A DNA stretch of 64,000 bases from JACPRL01 sp035573715 (lineage in GTDB: Bacteria; Acidobacteriota; Terriglobia; Acidiferrales; 2-02-FULL-67-57). Under the pieces are notes generated by a model, which was not told where the DNA came from, ran no database searches, and saw nothing but the letters and a program-made list of their open reading frames with translations. This document shows, in pieces, positions 24,281-32,303 of this stretch (position 1 is its first letter; every line of letters begins with the position of its first letter). The stretch is from positions 1 to 64,000 of the forward strand of contig DATLZZ010000007.1 in the NCBI GenBank assembly GCA_035573715.1. Direction: 5' to 3'. Position numbers and translations under genes: made by a program.

Positions 24281-25123
24281 GTGGAGACGGCGTGGAACCT
24301 GGCCCGGGCCCTGCTCATCGGCCTGCTGCTTCTGATTCTGCTGCTGCGCGTGTTTGAAGACCGCTTCATTTTCTTTCCCGAGCCGTCGCGGCCCAGCGAT
24401 TTGACTCCGGCGCAGGCCGGCGTCGAGGTCGAAGACGTTTTCATCACCACCAGCGACGCGGTGCGCATTCACGCCTGGTGGGCTACGGGCGAGAACGCGA
24501 CGCGCACCGTCCTCTACTTCCACGGCAACGCCGGCAACTTAAGCCTGCGGCTGCCGAACATCGGTTGGCTGCAGCAGCTTCCCGCCAATGTTCTGGCAGT
24601 GGACTACCGCGGCTACGGCAAGAGCGAAGGAAAGCCGACCGAGGAGGGAGTCTATCGCGACGCCGAAGCGGCTTATGACTACCTGGTGGGCGAGCGCAAG
24701 ATTCCGCCCGAGCAAATCGTCGTGCTGGGACAGTCACTGGGATCGGCGGTGGCGGTGGATGTGGCGAGCAAACGCCGCGTCTCGGCGCTCATTCTCGAGG
24801 GCGGTTTCCCTTCGGCCGGGCGCGTGGCACAGCAGGCGATGGGGTTGCCGGGCCTGGGCTGGATTATTCGCGCGCGGTTTGATTCCGCGGCCAAGCTAAA
24901 AGATATTCCAGTGCCGGTGCTGGTGGCGCACTGCCGTCGGGATCCGGTGATTCCCTTCGCGCTCGGCGAGGAGCTCTACGCCGCGACCAACGACCCCAAG
25001 CAGTTCGTGGCTTATGATGACAACTGCCACGAGCCGCTTTACCCCGCCGATCCGGAGGACTACGCCGCGCGCCTCCGCGCCTTCCTGGGATTGGCCACGC
25101 AGACACAAAGGCACGAAGAATAG
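24281..25123 (+). CDS. membrane-anchored alpha/beta hydrolase (BEM46-like)
   Basis: One N-terminal membrane helix (residues 5-24, leucine-rich) precedes an alpha/beta-hydrolase domain. The oxyanion region is LYFHGNAGN, the strand VDYRGYGKSEG follows, the nucleophile elbow is GQSLGS, and a late acid/histidine pair appears in HCRRDPVIPF and DDNCHEPLY. It is 280 aa long. Substrates of this family are mostly unknown. The start GTG 24281 lies three bases after the previous stop, suggesting coupling. Confidence 0.85.
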   Translation: METAWNLARALLIGLLLLILLLRVFEDRFIFFPEPSRPSDLTPAQAGVEVEDVFITTSDAVRIHAWWATGENATRTVLYFHGNAGNLSLRLPNIGWLQQLPANVLAVDYRGYGKSEGKPTEEGVYRDAEAAYDYLVGERKIPPEQIVVLGQSLGSAVAVDVASKRRVSALILEGGFPSAGRVAQQAMGLPGLGWIIRARFDSAAKLKDIPVPVLVAHCRRDPVIPFALGEELYAATNDPKQFVAYDDNCHEPLYPADPEDYAARLRAFLGLATQTQRHEE

Positions 25124-25138
25124 GCTCCTCTTTGTGTC
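25102..25138. repeat. hairpin between convergent genes
   Basis: GACACAAAG (25102-25110) pairs with CTTTGTGTC (25130-25138) across the hydrolase stop codon. The sequence resembles a short repeat common between bacterial genes; a similar CACAAAGACACGAAGG run occurs near 63650. It may serve as a bidirectional terminator. Confidence 0.4.
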
Positions 25139-25153
25139 TCTGTGCCTCCGTGG

Positions 25154-28100
25154 CTATTTCTTTGCCGGGCCCGCCTTCCACCACCAGAGCGGCGCCAGCT
25201 CCTTTTCCACCGGCCAGAGTTGCTTGAGGGTTTCGGCCTCGAAGAGCTCCCCGTTCATCATCACGTAGCGGACCGAGTTGGTGTTCTTGATGTCGTCGAG
25301 CGGGTTCTTGTCGAGCACGATCAGGTCGGCGAGCTTGCCGGGCTCGAGCGAGCCGAGGTCCTGGGCGTAGCCGATGATTTCGGCGCCGTGCAAAGTGGCG
25401 GCGCGCAGCGCCTCCAGCGGTTTCAGCCCGCCCTGGGCCAGCGACCACAGCTCCCAGTGATAGCCCAGGCCCTGCAACTGCCCGTGGCTGCCGATGCCGA
25501 CGCGGCCGCCGGCGCGGATAATCTTGGCCGCGCTGGCGGCGGTCTGCGGGTAGGCGTATTCATCGGGGCGGAACCACTGGCGGCGCTTGGTCTTCTGGTC
25601 GAGCAGGTTGTGGGGCGTGAAGCGGGCGAGCCGCGTGTTGTCGTGCACTTCCGTGGTGGCGTAGTAGAAGTTCTCCGCCCACGGCCCGCCGTAGCTAACC
25701 AGCAGCGTGGGTGTGTAGCCGATGCCGGAGCGGGCGTAGAGCTCCACCACGTCCTTATAGAGCGGGACGATGGGGAGCGAGTGCTCGTTGCCGGTGAAGC
25801 CGTCAATGGCGTGGGTGAGGTCGAGCTTGAGGTCCAGGGCGCCTTCGGTGGTGGGCATCATTTCCAGCTCCTTCGACGCCTCCACCATCCACTGCCGCTG
25901 CTGGCGGTTGCCGACCAGATACGACTTCAGGTTGCCGGTGCGGTAGTACTTCTTGTACTTGGTCAGCACGCCTTTGACTTCGTCGAGCGACTTGAAGGCG
26001 TTGTCGGAGAAAATGCCCGGGCCGGTGGAGTAGGCGCGCAGGCCGAGAATCTCGCCGGTGTCGACCAGATCCTGGTAGGCAAACATGTCGTTGGTGGCGG
26101 TCTGGACGTCGAGCCCGCCGGTGACGCCGAAGGCGAGGTTGGCGAGGAAGCTCCAGTTCTGGACATCGAGGATGCCGCGGCGGATTTCGAACCAATGCGC
26201 GTGCGTGTCGATGAAGCCGGGCACGATGGTTTTGCCGCGGACGTCGAAGACCCGCGCGGCCGCCGGCAGCTTCACCCTGCCGCGCGCGCCGATGGCCGCA
26301 ATGCGGTTGTCGGTGACGACGATATCGGCGTTCTCGAGGACCTCATCGCCCTTCATGATGATGGCGCGGGCGCCGCGCAGCACGAGGGTGCCGGCAGGCT
26401 TGTGCCGCGGCAGTTCCAGGACGACGGCGATCTCCTCGTAAGCCGGTTTCTCTTTCTCCTCCTTCTTGGCCTCTTCCTTGGCAGGTTCCTTGGCCTCTCC
26501 TTCTTTCGCATCCTTCTTCTCGTCCTTCTTTTCCTCTTTCTTCGGTTTTTCGAACTTCACGGTGTCGAAGGGCTGGCGGAAGAAGCTGGCGCCGACCGCC
26601 CAGGTCAGCGTCTTGCCGCCGTCGGCCCACTGGAAATAATCGGCGCCGACTTCGGTCAGCCGCTTGAGCGGCACGGTGGGCTTGGTGATGTCGACGCTGG
26701 GCGCATCGCCGCCCACCGGCGGCACGGCCAGCACGTAGAGGTGGTTCGAGGCCAGCGCCATCGCCCAGTGGCCGTCGGGGCTGATGCGGATGTCGTCGGC
26801 GGGTACGGGCCGCTCGGCGGCATAGAGGCCGGGCCCCACGACCTTCAGGTGGTTGCGGCGGTCGGTGCCGTCCAGGCGCAGCGAAATCAAACCGTCGTCG
26901 GCGTAGACGTAGACGCGCTCGGAGTCGCGCCCGAAGTGCGGCTTGCCGAAGCCGCGCGCAGGAATGATTTCTTTCGCTTCGCCGCCGTTGGCGGGAATCC
27001 AAATGAGGTCCATGCCACGCACCTGGCCGAAGTCGGACGGGCGCACAATGCGCTCGTAGGCTGAACCGCGCAGCGCGACAATCTTGGAGCCGTCCGGCGA
27101 CCACACCGGGTCGGCGTAGAAGGCGGCCGTGGGGTTGAGCTTCACTGGTTGGCCGCTGCCGTCGGCGCGCATCTTCCAGAGGCAGCCGCCCTCTTCCGAC
27201 CAGGTAACGTAGGCCAGCCACTGGCCGTCGGGCGACCACGCAGGCTGGTACTCGCGCGCGTTGCCGCTGGTGAGGCGCCGCGGTGAGCCGCCCGGAACAT
27301 CCATCACATAGATCTTGGTGAGAGCGGAAAAGGCCAGGCGCTTGCCGTCGGGCGATTGCGACGGATCCTGAAGGATGCGCAGCCGCACCGGTCCTTCCTC
27401 GACGCGCTTGGGGAAGTTGAGCCGCGGGCCGAGCTCCTGCTTGATGGTGGCGGTGAACGGAATCTCGCGCGCCTCGCCGGTGGCAATTGAAAGGCGATGC
27501 AGTTTTCCGCCATAGGTCAAAACGATTTCCTTGCCGTCGGGGGTGAAGGCGTAGCCGGGCAGGGTGTCGCGGGTGAAGCGGGACTCCTGGTCGTCGCGCT
27601 GCACGGGATAGCGGAGCCAGCGGTCTTCGCCGGTCTTCAGGTTGCGCAGGCGCAGGCCGGTTTGGGTTTCGTAGCGCGTGCCGTAGACCAGCCAGTTGCC
27701 GTCGGGGGAGAGCAGCGGGCGGATGGCGCTGCCTAAGTCCTGGGTCAGGATATCCTCGTCGCCAGTAATCATGTCGCGCCGGGCAATCTGCCACTGCGGG
27801 AAGTTGAGGTTGTAGGTGAAGCCGCCCTGTTTGCGGGCGTAGTAGAGGTAGCGACCGTCGGGTGAGAACATGGCGCCGAGCGCGTTGTGGCGCTCGTTGT
27901 TGGGGGTATCGTCGCGGCGCTTGGCTTTGGTGAGCTGGACGCCGCTGCCGCCCTGGACGTGGTATTCCCACAGCTCGAAGGTGCGCAGGCCCCAGGCGGT
28001 GCGGGAGACGACGACGTACTGGCTGTCGGGCGTCCAGTTGGGCGAGGCGAACTCGGCGCCCTTGTCGTCGCTCAGTTTCTTGGGCTCGGTGCCGTCGGCC

Positions 28101-28504
28101 TTCATGATCCAGAGGTTCTCGGCGCCGTCGCGGTCGCTGAGGAAGGCGATCCACTTGCCGTCGGGGGAGAAGCGCGGCTGGGAGTCGAAGGCCATGCCGG
28201 TGGTGAGCGGCTTGGCTTGGCCGCCGGCGATGGGCAGCGTGTAGAGGTCGCCCAGCAGCTCCAGCACCAGCGTCTGCCCGTCGGGAGAAACGTCGACCGA
28301 GAGCCAGGTGCCTTCATCGGTCGTGAACTCGATGGTCCGCTCCGGCTTGAGCGTCAGCCCCTCCTTCTTCTCTTCTTTCTTGCCCTCGTCTTTCTTGTCA
28401 CTCTTTTCCTGCGCGGTGGCGGCCGGAGCCAGGATGAGCGTGGCCGCCATCAGAGCGATAACAGATGCGCAGAGCCAGAGGTAGATGCGTCGAGCCGTAG
28501 TCAT
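25154..28504 (-). CDS. exported PD40 propeller-amidohydrolase fusion
   Basis: This 1116-residue protein starts with a signal peptide (1-31) and a Lys/Glu-rich stretch. A TolB/PD40 propeller follows, with at least eight blades of the type FSPDGKWIAFLSDRDG (residues 60-640), then a second Lys/Glu-rich linker (about 670-705). The C-terminal amidohydrolase domain has the metal motif GFIDTHAHW near residue 770 and the closing GSLEPGKLADLIVLDKNPL. Such fusions are common in Acidobacteriota and Bacteroidetes and are proposed to act on periplasmic peptides or cyclic amides, but substrates are unknown. No operon partners are seen. The gene converges on the alpha/beta hydrolase gene. Confidence 0.9.
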   Translation of the reverse strand: MTTARRIYLWLCASVIALMAATLILAPAATAQEKSDKKDEGKKEEKKEGLTLKPERTIEFTTDEGTWLSVDVSPDGQTLVLELLGDLYTLPIAGGQAKPLTTGMAFDSQPRFSPDGKWIAFLSDRDGAENLWIMKADGTEPKKLSDDKGAEFASPNWTPDSQYVVVSRTAWGLRTFELWEYHVQGGSGVQLTKAKRRDDTPNNERHNALGAMFSPDGRYLYYARKQGGFTYNLNFPQWQIARRDMITGDEDILTQDLGSAIRPLLSPDGNWLVYGTRYETQTGLRLRNLKTGEDRWLRYPVQRDDQESRFTRDTLPGYAFTPDGKEIVLTYGGKLHRLSIATGEAREIPFTATIKQELGPRLNFPKRVEEGPVRLRILQDPSQSPDGKRLAFSALTKIYVMDVPGGSPRRLTSGNAREYQPAWSPDGQWLAYVTWSEEGGCLWKMRADGSGQPVKLNPTAAFYADPVWSPDGSKIVALRGSAYERIVRPSDFGQVRGMDLIWIPANGGEAKEIIPARGFGKPHFGRDSERVYVYADDGLISLRLDGTDRRNHLKVVGPGLYAAERPVPADDIRISPDGHWAMALASNHLYVLAVPPVGGDAPSVDITKPTVPLKRLTEVGADYFQWADGGKTLTWAVGASFFRQPFDTVKFEKPKKEEKKDEKKDAKEGEAKEPAKEEAKKEEKEKPAYEEIAVVLELPRHKPAGTLVLRGARAIIMKGDEVLENADIVVTDNRIAAIGARGRVKLPAAARVFDVRGKTIVPGFIDTHAHWFEIRRGILDVQNWSFLANLAFGVTGGLDVQTATNDMFAYQDLVDTGEILGLRAYSTGPGIFSDNAFKSLDEVKGVLTKYKKYYRTGNLKSYLVGNRQQRQWMVEASKELEMMPTTEGALDLKLDLTHAIDGFTGNEHSLPIVPLYKDVVELYARSGIGYTPTLLVSYGGPWAENFYYATTEVHDNTRLARFTPHNLLDQKTKRRQWFRPDEYAYPQTAASAAKIIRAGGRVGIGSHGQLQGLGYHWELWSLAQGGLKPLEALRAATLHGAEIIGYAQDLGSLEPGKLADLIVLDKNPLDDIKNTNSVRYVMMNGELFEAETLKQLWPVEKELAPLWWWKAGPAKK

Positions 28505-28618
28505 ACATTTCCTCCGTAGTGCGGGTGGGCGCCTGTTTTACCACAAAGCCGGAGCCACGGGTACCGTGGCGCGAATGAGCCCATGATGACCTGGGCAGCC
28601 CAAATTCAAAGCGAACCC

Positions 28619-28755
28619 CTAGGCTGTTGTCGAAGGCGAGGGCCTGCCCGGGAAGTTCATCCGCCGGACCAGGGTTTGGAAGCGCGCGTCATCGCGGATG
28701 GGATCATAGGCAGGCTCAACGCGGACAATAGCGTCGCGTTCGTAGCGGCTGTCCT
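28619..28755 (-). pseudogene. C-terminal remnant of a PD40/TPR-type protein
   Basis: In a frame different from the neighbouring PD40-HTH gene, these bases encode VEPAYDPIRDDARFQTLVRRMNF followed by a few residues and a stop. That is the characteristic last segment of the large HTH-PD40-TPR proteins of Acidobacteriota (DPxYDPLRxDPRFxxLLRRM). No start or upstream domain accompanies it. It is probably the leftover 3' end of a paralogue, lost by deletion or joined by a frameshift to the upstream gene. Confidence 0.55.
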
Positions 28756-30819
28756 TTAATCCGGACGAGATTCGAGGAGGTAGAGGTCGCCCGCCCTTTC
28801 GTTGCGCGTGAATATCAAGCGCCTGCCGTCGGCCGTGGCTGCCGGGTAATCCACGGTGATACGAGGCGATTTGTAGTTGGTCACTTGCCCGGGTTCGCCC
28901 CCTGTGCGTGGCACCACATAGATGTCTCGATGGTCGCGGACGAAGTAGATGAGGCGGCTGTCGGGAGACCAAACCGGGTGTGCGTCCTTCTTGTCTCCGA
29001 AAGTGAGTTGCCGGGCCGCGCCGCCAGCCGAGGGCACGACCCAAATATCACTGTCGTCACCTTGTTGCGCGTGAAAGGCAATCCATTCGCCATCGGCCGA
29101 GCAGGAGAGGTTCGTGACGTGATCTGTCGCAACCCAAGCGAGGACCTCTCTCCTGCCTGATGCCAACTCCACGCGGTTGATGCTTCTTGGCGGGCGATTA
29201 TCGCCTGTGACCATGTATTTCCCATCGGCCAAGAGACAAGATGGATCCCCGGCCCACACACCTTCGTAGACTTTCTGGGATGTGGCTGAGCCTAGTTCGT
29301 ACTGCCAGAGCGTACGCTCCTCTCCGCGCAACGAAGAGGTCGTATAGAAAAGGTATCTACCGTCCGAAGACCAACGAGAAGGCCAATGAGAAGTAGTAGC
29401 CCCAACTCGGGTCAAGCTACCGGTTTGCCGGTTCAACACCCACAGGGCGCTTTCCCCCAATCGGTTGGAAGTGAACGCCACCCGGGTGCCGTCGGGCGAG
29501 GGACGCGCATGGTCTTCGATCGTGGTTTCCGAGGTCAGCCGGCTTGCTTCCCCCGTCACCAAATCATGCTCCCACAAGTCCACCTCGTTGCGCATCGTGC
29601 TGTAAGCGACCCTGGCCCCGTGGGGAGCGGGGCGTGGTTGGAGGTCGTCTCCACTTCCCACGGTCACTTGTTGTGGAGAATCAAACCGTCCATCTTCGAA
29701 CCGGACCTTCCAGAGGTTTAATGTTCCGCCGCGGTCTGAAGAAAAAAACAGCCAGCGCCCGTCAGGCGACCACGCGGGTGTCAGTGCATTCGCGTTTGCT
29801 TCCGTCACAGCGCGGGCTTGGCCTCCTTCACTCGGCACCACATGGACTTGCAGTTCATCAATCCCTGCCGTCGTGAACGCGATCCACATCCCGTCCGGTG
29901 ACCAGGCCGGGTGAAGCATCGCCCCGAGAGGTGGCGACGCTTCCACCGCTAGGTCTCGAGGCTCGTTCGGACTGTCCACGTCTTTAACCCACAGGCCCCA
30001 CTTGCCCGCACGCCACGCTACGTAAACGATTCTCGCCCCGTCCGGCGACCACGCCGGGCAGTAGGCGTCCTGCACTACTCGCCGCGGCGTTCCCCCAAGC
30101 GCGGGCATCACCCAGATATCCCCGTTGCGCCCAGCGAAGAATGGCTGCCAACGCCACATATTTTTGAGTACGGAAAAGTGGACTATCTCGCTGTGGGCCA
30201 GCGTGGGTAGAGTCTCTTGCGGGACACGAGAGGATACGAAGGCAATGTGGGCTCCGTCGGGCGACCAGGCGGGCTGCCACTCGTCGGCCCCCGACTCAGT
30301 CAAGCGGACGGTCTGGCCGGTACCAATCTGTTGAATGTAGATATCCAGGTTGCCCGTGGCTTCAGAGGCGTAGGCAAGGTAGCGCCCGTCGGGCGACCAG
30401 GTGGGCGAGTCTTCCAGTCCAGGAAGGGTCGTCAATTGAACGACTCGCAGCGGCCGTTCTTCTTGAAACCGGGGAACAAGCCAAGCCGCGAACGAGACGA
30501 GAAGAATCACGGTCGCGGCCACCCCGGCCACGGCCAGGCCGAGCCGCTGCCGGCGGGAGCGGGCGCGGTTCGCCTCCCGAGTCTCCAGCCCATTGCGGTT
30601 CACCCGCAGCCAGGTGTCGAGCTCGTGCTTGTAGGCGTAGACGGTCCCGCGCTTGGCGTGAGCATGCCGGTGAACCGGGAGAGCTTCCTGCTTTTCCCAG
30701 CGGTAGACGGTGCGAACGTCCCGGTTCAGGTAGGCGGCAATTTCCTTCCATGAGTCCAGACGGTCGCCGGCCGCATGCTCTCCAGAATCGGTGACGGGTG
30801 GTGGCCTCTCGGCAGCCAC
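28756..30819 (-). CDS. DNA-binding head, membrane helix and PD40 propeller protein
   Basis: The N-terminus (residues 10-75) is a MerR/excisionase-like DNA-binding head, DSWKEIAAYLNRDVRTVYRWE with an RHAHAKRGTVYAYKHELD wing. One membrane helix follows (about 88-108, LAVAGVAATVILLVSFAAWL). The rest is a TolB/PD40 propeller with ten or more repeats such as SPTWSPDGRYLAYASEATG. The arrangement suggests a membrane-bound one-component regulator that senses outside and binds DNA inside; the function is unproven. Start GTG 30819 is preferred because GGGAGG precedes it; TTG 30846 is the alternative. Its promoter region is duplicated at 32072-32230. A probable C-terminal remnant follows it. Confidence 0.85.
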   Translation of the reverse strand: MAAERPPPVTDSGEHAAGDRLDSWKEIAAYLNRDVRTVYRWEKQEALPVHRHAHAKRGTVYAYKHELDTWLRVNRNGLETREANRARSRRQRLGLAVAGVAATVILLVSFAAWLVPRFQEERPLRVVQLTTLPGLEDSPTWSPDGRYLAYASEATGNLDIYIQQIGTGQTVRLTESGADEWQPAWSPDGAHIAFVSSRVPQETLPTLAHSEIVHFSVLKNMWRWQPFFAGRNGDIWVMPALGGTPRRVVQDAYCPAWSPDGARIVYVAWRAGKWGLWVKDVDSPNEPRDLAVEASPPLGAMLHPAWSPDGMWIAFTTAGIDELQVHVVPSEGGQARAVTEANANALTPAWSPDGRWLFFSSDRGGTLNLWKVRFEDGRFDSPQQVTVGSGDDLQPRPAPHGARVAYSTMRNEVDLWEHDLVTGEASRLTSETTIEDHARPSPDGTRVAFTSNRLGESALWVLNRQTGSLTRVGATTSHWPSRWSSDGRYLFYTTSSLRGEERTLWQYELGSATSQKVYEGVWAGDPSCLLADGKYMVTGDNRPPRSINRVELASGRREVLAWVATDHVTNLSCSADGEWIAFHAQQGDDSDIWVVPSAGGAARQLTFGDKKDAHPVWSPDSRLIYFVRDHRDIYVVPRTGGEPGQVTNYKSPRITVDYPAATADGRRLIFTRNERAGDLYLLESRPD

Positions 30820-30959
30820 GGGACCTCCCTGCCGCGACAACTCCAAGAATTGGCGGAAGTTTAGCGCATTTGCCTGTCCGAGGGCAATCCCTGAGGCCGA
30901 GAAGCCCAGGATCGGACACTAGCAGACAAATAGCCTCTGCCCGATGTCGTCACTTGCGC
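30801..30959. repeat. direct repeat R1, copy a
   Basis: About 159 bases covering the 5' end and upstream region of the PD40-HTH gene recur at 32072-32230 with roughly 90% identity by eye (about fifteen mismatches in the best 149 bases). It contains the divergent control region between this gene and the PD40 gene at 31034. Confidence 0.85.
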
Positions 30960-31033
30960 TCCCTTTCACGACAATCCAGAGTCGGGCCAAGCGCGCCCCG
31001 CGAAGCAGCGGGCCAGCGCTTGGGGAGGACACA

Positions 31034-32005
31034 ATGAAAAACCAATCTCGACGCTACGTGGCAGGTGCGTTGCTGACCTTCTTGGTTTTCACAGCATCCA
31101 CGTGGCATCTGCTGGCCGACGCGGACGACCAGTATTCCGACTGGTCGGCGCCGGTCAACCTCGGACCACCCGTGAATTGGATATTTGCGGACGTGGACCC
31201 GTTTATTTCGAAGAACGGGCTAAGCCTCTACTTCTCCTGCAACAACTGTCCTGGGGGATTCGGGGGCTTTGATCTCTGGGTTTCCCACCGGTCCCGCGCT
31301 GAGGACCCTTGGGGATTACCCCAGAACTTGGTGGCCCTAAACACCTCGGCGAACGAAACCAATCCCGTCCTTTCCTCCGACGAGCACAAGATGTATTTCA
31401 CCAGCAATCGACCAGGAGGTTTTGGCGCCACCGACCTGTATGTCTCTCGGCGTCACAACAAGCGAGACAACCTCGCCTGGCAACCTCCGGAGAATCTCGG
31501 TGGCTCGATTAACACAACCGCTAACGACAGGATGGCAACGTACCTCGAGGATGAACTGACCGGCGTCATCACACTCTATTTCTCATCGGACCGGCCCGGC
31601 GGTCTGGGGGGCGATGACATCTACGCCAGCACGCTCCAGCCCGACGAGACGTTCGGCCCAGCGGTTCTGGTCGCGGAGCTAAGCAGCCCGTTCAGCGAAC
31701 AGCACCCTGCCGTTCGGCGACGCGACGGGTTGGAGTTCTTTCTAGTTTCCAACCGACCGGGATCGTTGCTCAACCCCATGGGACAGCCCAGCTTCGATCT
31801 GTGGGTTTCCACGCGGGCCAGTACGTTGGCTCCCTGGTCCGCGCCCGTGAATCTGGGACCTGTGGTGAATAGCCCCTTTCACGATGGCCGGGCATCTCTC
31901 TCTTTTGACAATACAACCCTGTACTTTCAGGCGGCACAACGCGTTGGCAACGTAACGCCTGCTTTTGACTTGTGGGTTACGACGCGCACCAAGCTTCAGG
32001 ACTAG
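31034..32005 (+). CDS. exported PD40/TolB-like propeller protein
   Basis: This 323-residue protein has a signal peptide (1-29) and is built of repeats of the type YFTSNRPGGFGATDLYVSRR and FFLVSNRPGS, with FDLWVSTR strands. These are PD40 blades, as in OmpA-associated and TolB-like proteins. It should be periplasmic or extracellular, and its ligand is unknown. The start ATG 31034 follows GGGGAGG. Its last 85 bases are duplicated downstream of the subtilase gene (36212-36296), which marks a rearrangement here. It diverges from the PD40-HTH gene. Confidence 0.85.
   Translation: MKNQSRRYVAGALLTFLVFTASTWHLLADADDQYSDWSAPVNLGPPVNWIFADVDPFISKNGLSLYFSCNNCPGGFGGFDLWVSHRSRAEDPWGLPQNLVALNTSANETNPVLSSDEHKMYFTSNRPGGFGATDLYVSRRHNKRDNLAWQPPENLGGSINTTANDRMATYLEDELTGVITLYFSSDRPGGLGGDDIYASTLQPDETFGPAVLVAELSSPFSEQHPAVRRRDGLEFFLVSNRPGSLLNPMGQPSFDLWVSTRASTLAPWSAPVNLGPVVNSPFHDGRASLSFDNTTLYFQAAQRVGNVTPAFDLWVTTRTKLQD
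31911..31995. repeat. direct repeat R2, copy a
   Basis: These 85 bases at the 3' end of the PD40 gene recur at 36212-36296 with a single mismatch. Such identity indicates a recent duplication or recombination flanking the subtilase gene. Confidence 0.92.
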
Positions 32006-32011
32006 CCCTGG

Positions 32012-32067
32012 TTACGCCGGCAGCTGGCCCAGGCGCTGCTTGCGGGCGATGGACTGGATGGCGGTGG
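32012..32067 (-). pseudogene. remnant of the 3' end of a pta gene
   Basis: On the minus strand these bases encode TAIQSIARKQRLGQLPA followed by a TAA stop. This matches the last residues of the intact phosphate acetyltransferase in this window, with two or three changes. On its upstream side the remnant is joined directly to the start of a PD40-HTH paralogue (copy b of R1), so a deletion has fused two gene ends. Confidence 0.8.
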
Positions 32068-32071
32068 GGCG

Positions 32072-32230
32072 GCGGCCTGTCGGCTGCCACGTGACCTCCC
32101 TGCCGCGACAACTCCAAGAATTGGCGGGAGTTTAGCGCATTTGCCTGTCCGAGAGCAATCCCCAAGGCCACGAAGCCCAGGATCGGACATTAGCGGACAA
32201 AAAGTTGCTGTCCGATGTCGTCACTTGCGC
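32072..32230. repeat. direct repeat R1, copy b (5' end of a deleted PD40-HTH paralogue)
   Basis: This is the second copy of the 30801-30959 sequence. On the minus strand it retains the ribosome-binding site and first codons of a PD40-HTH paralogue (encoding AADRPPP) before running into the pta remnant. It now lies upstream of the subtilase gene and may still provide promoter sequence. Confidence 0.85.
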
Positions 32231-32303
32231 GGCTTTTCGGCCGGGGTCATAGTCGTGGCACGCGTGCTTTCCAAGTTGAAGGGCAAGCGCAGCGGAGGAC
32301 GAC

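Noticed and set aside
25142..28154. Long frames opposite or out of phase with the amidohydrolase fusion
   Set aside because: They lack motifs, while the real frame shows PD40 repeats and a metal motif throughout.
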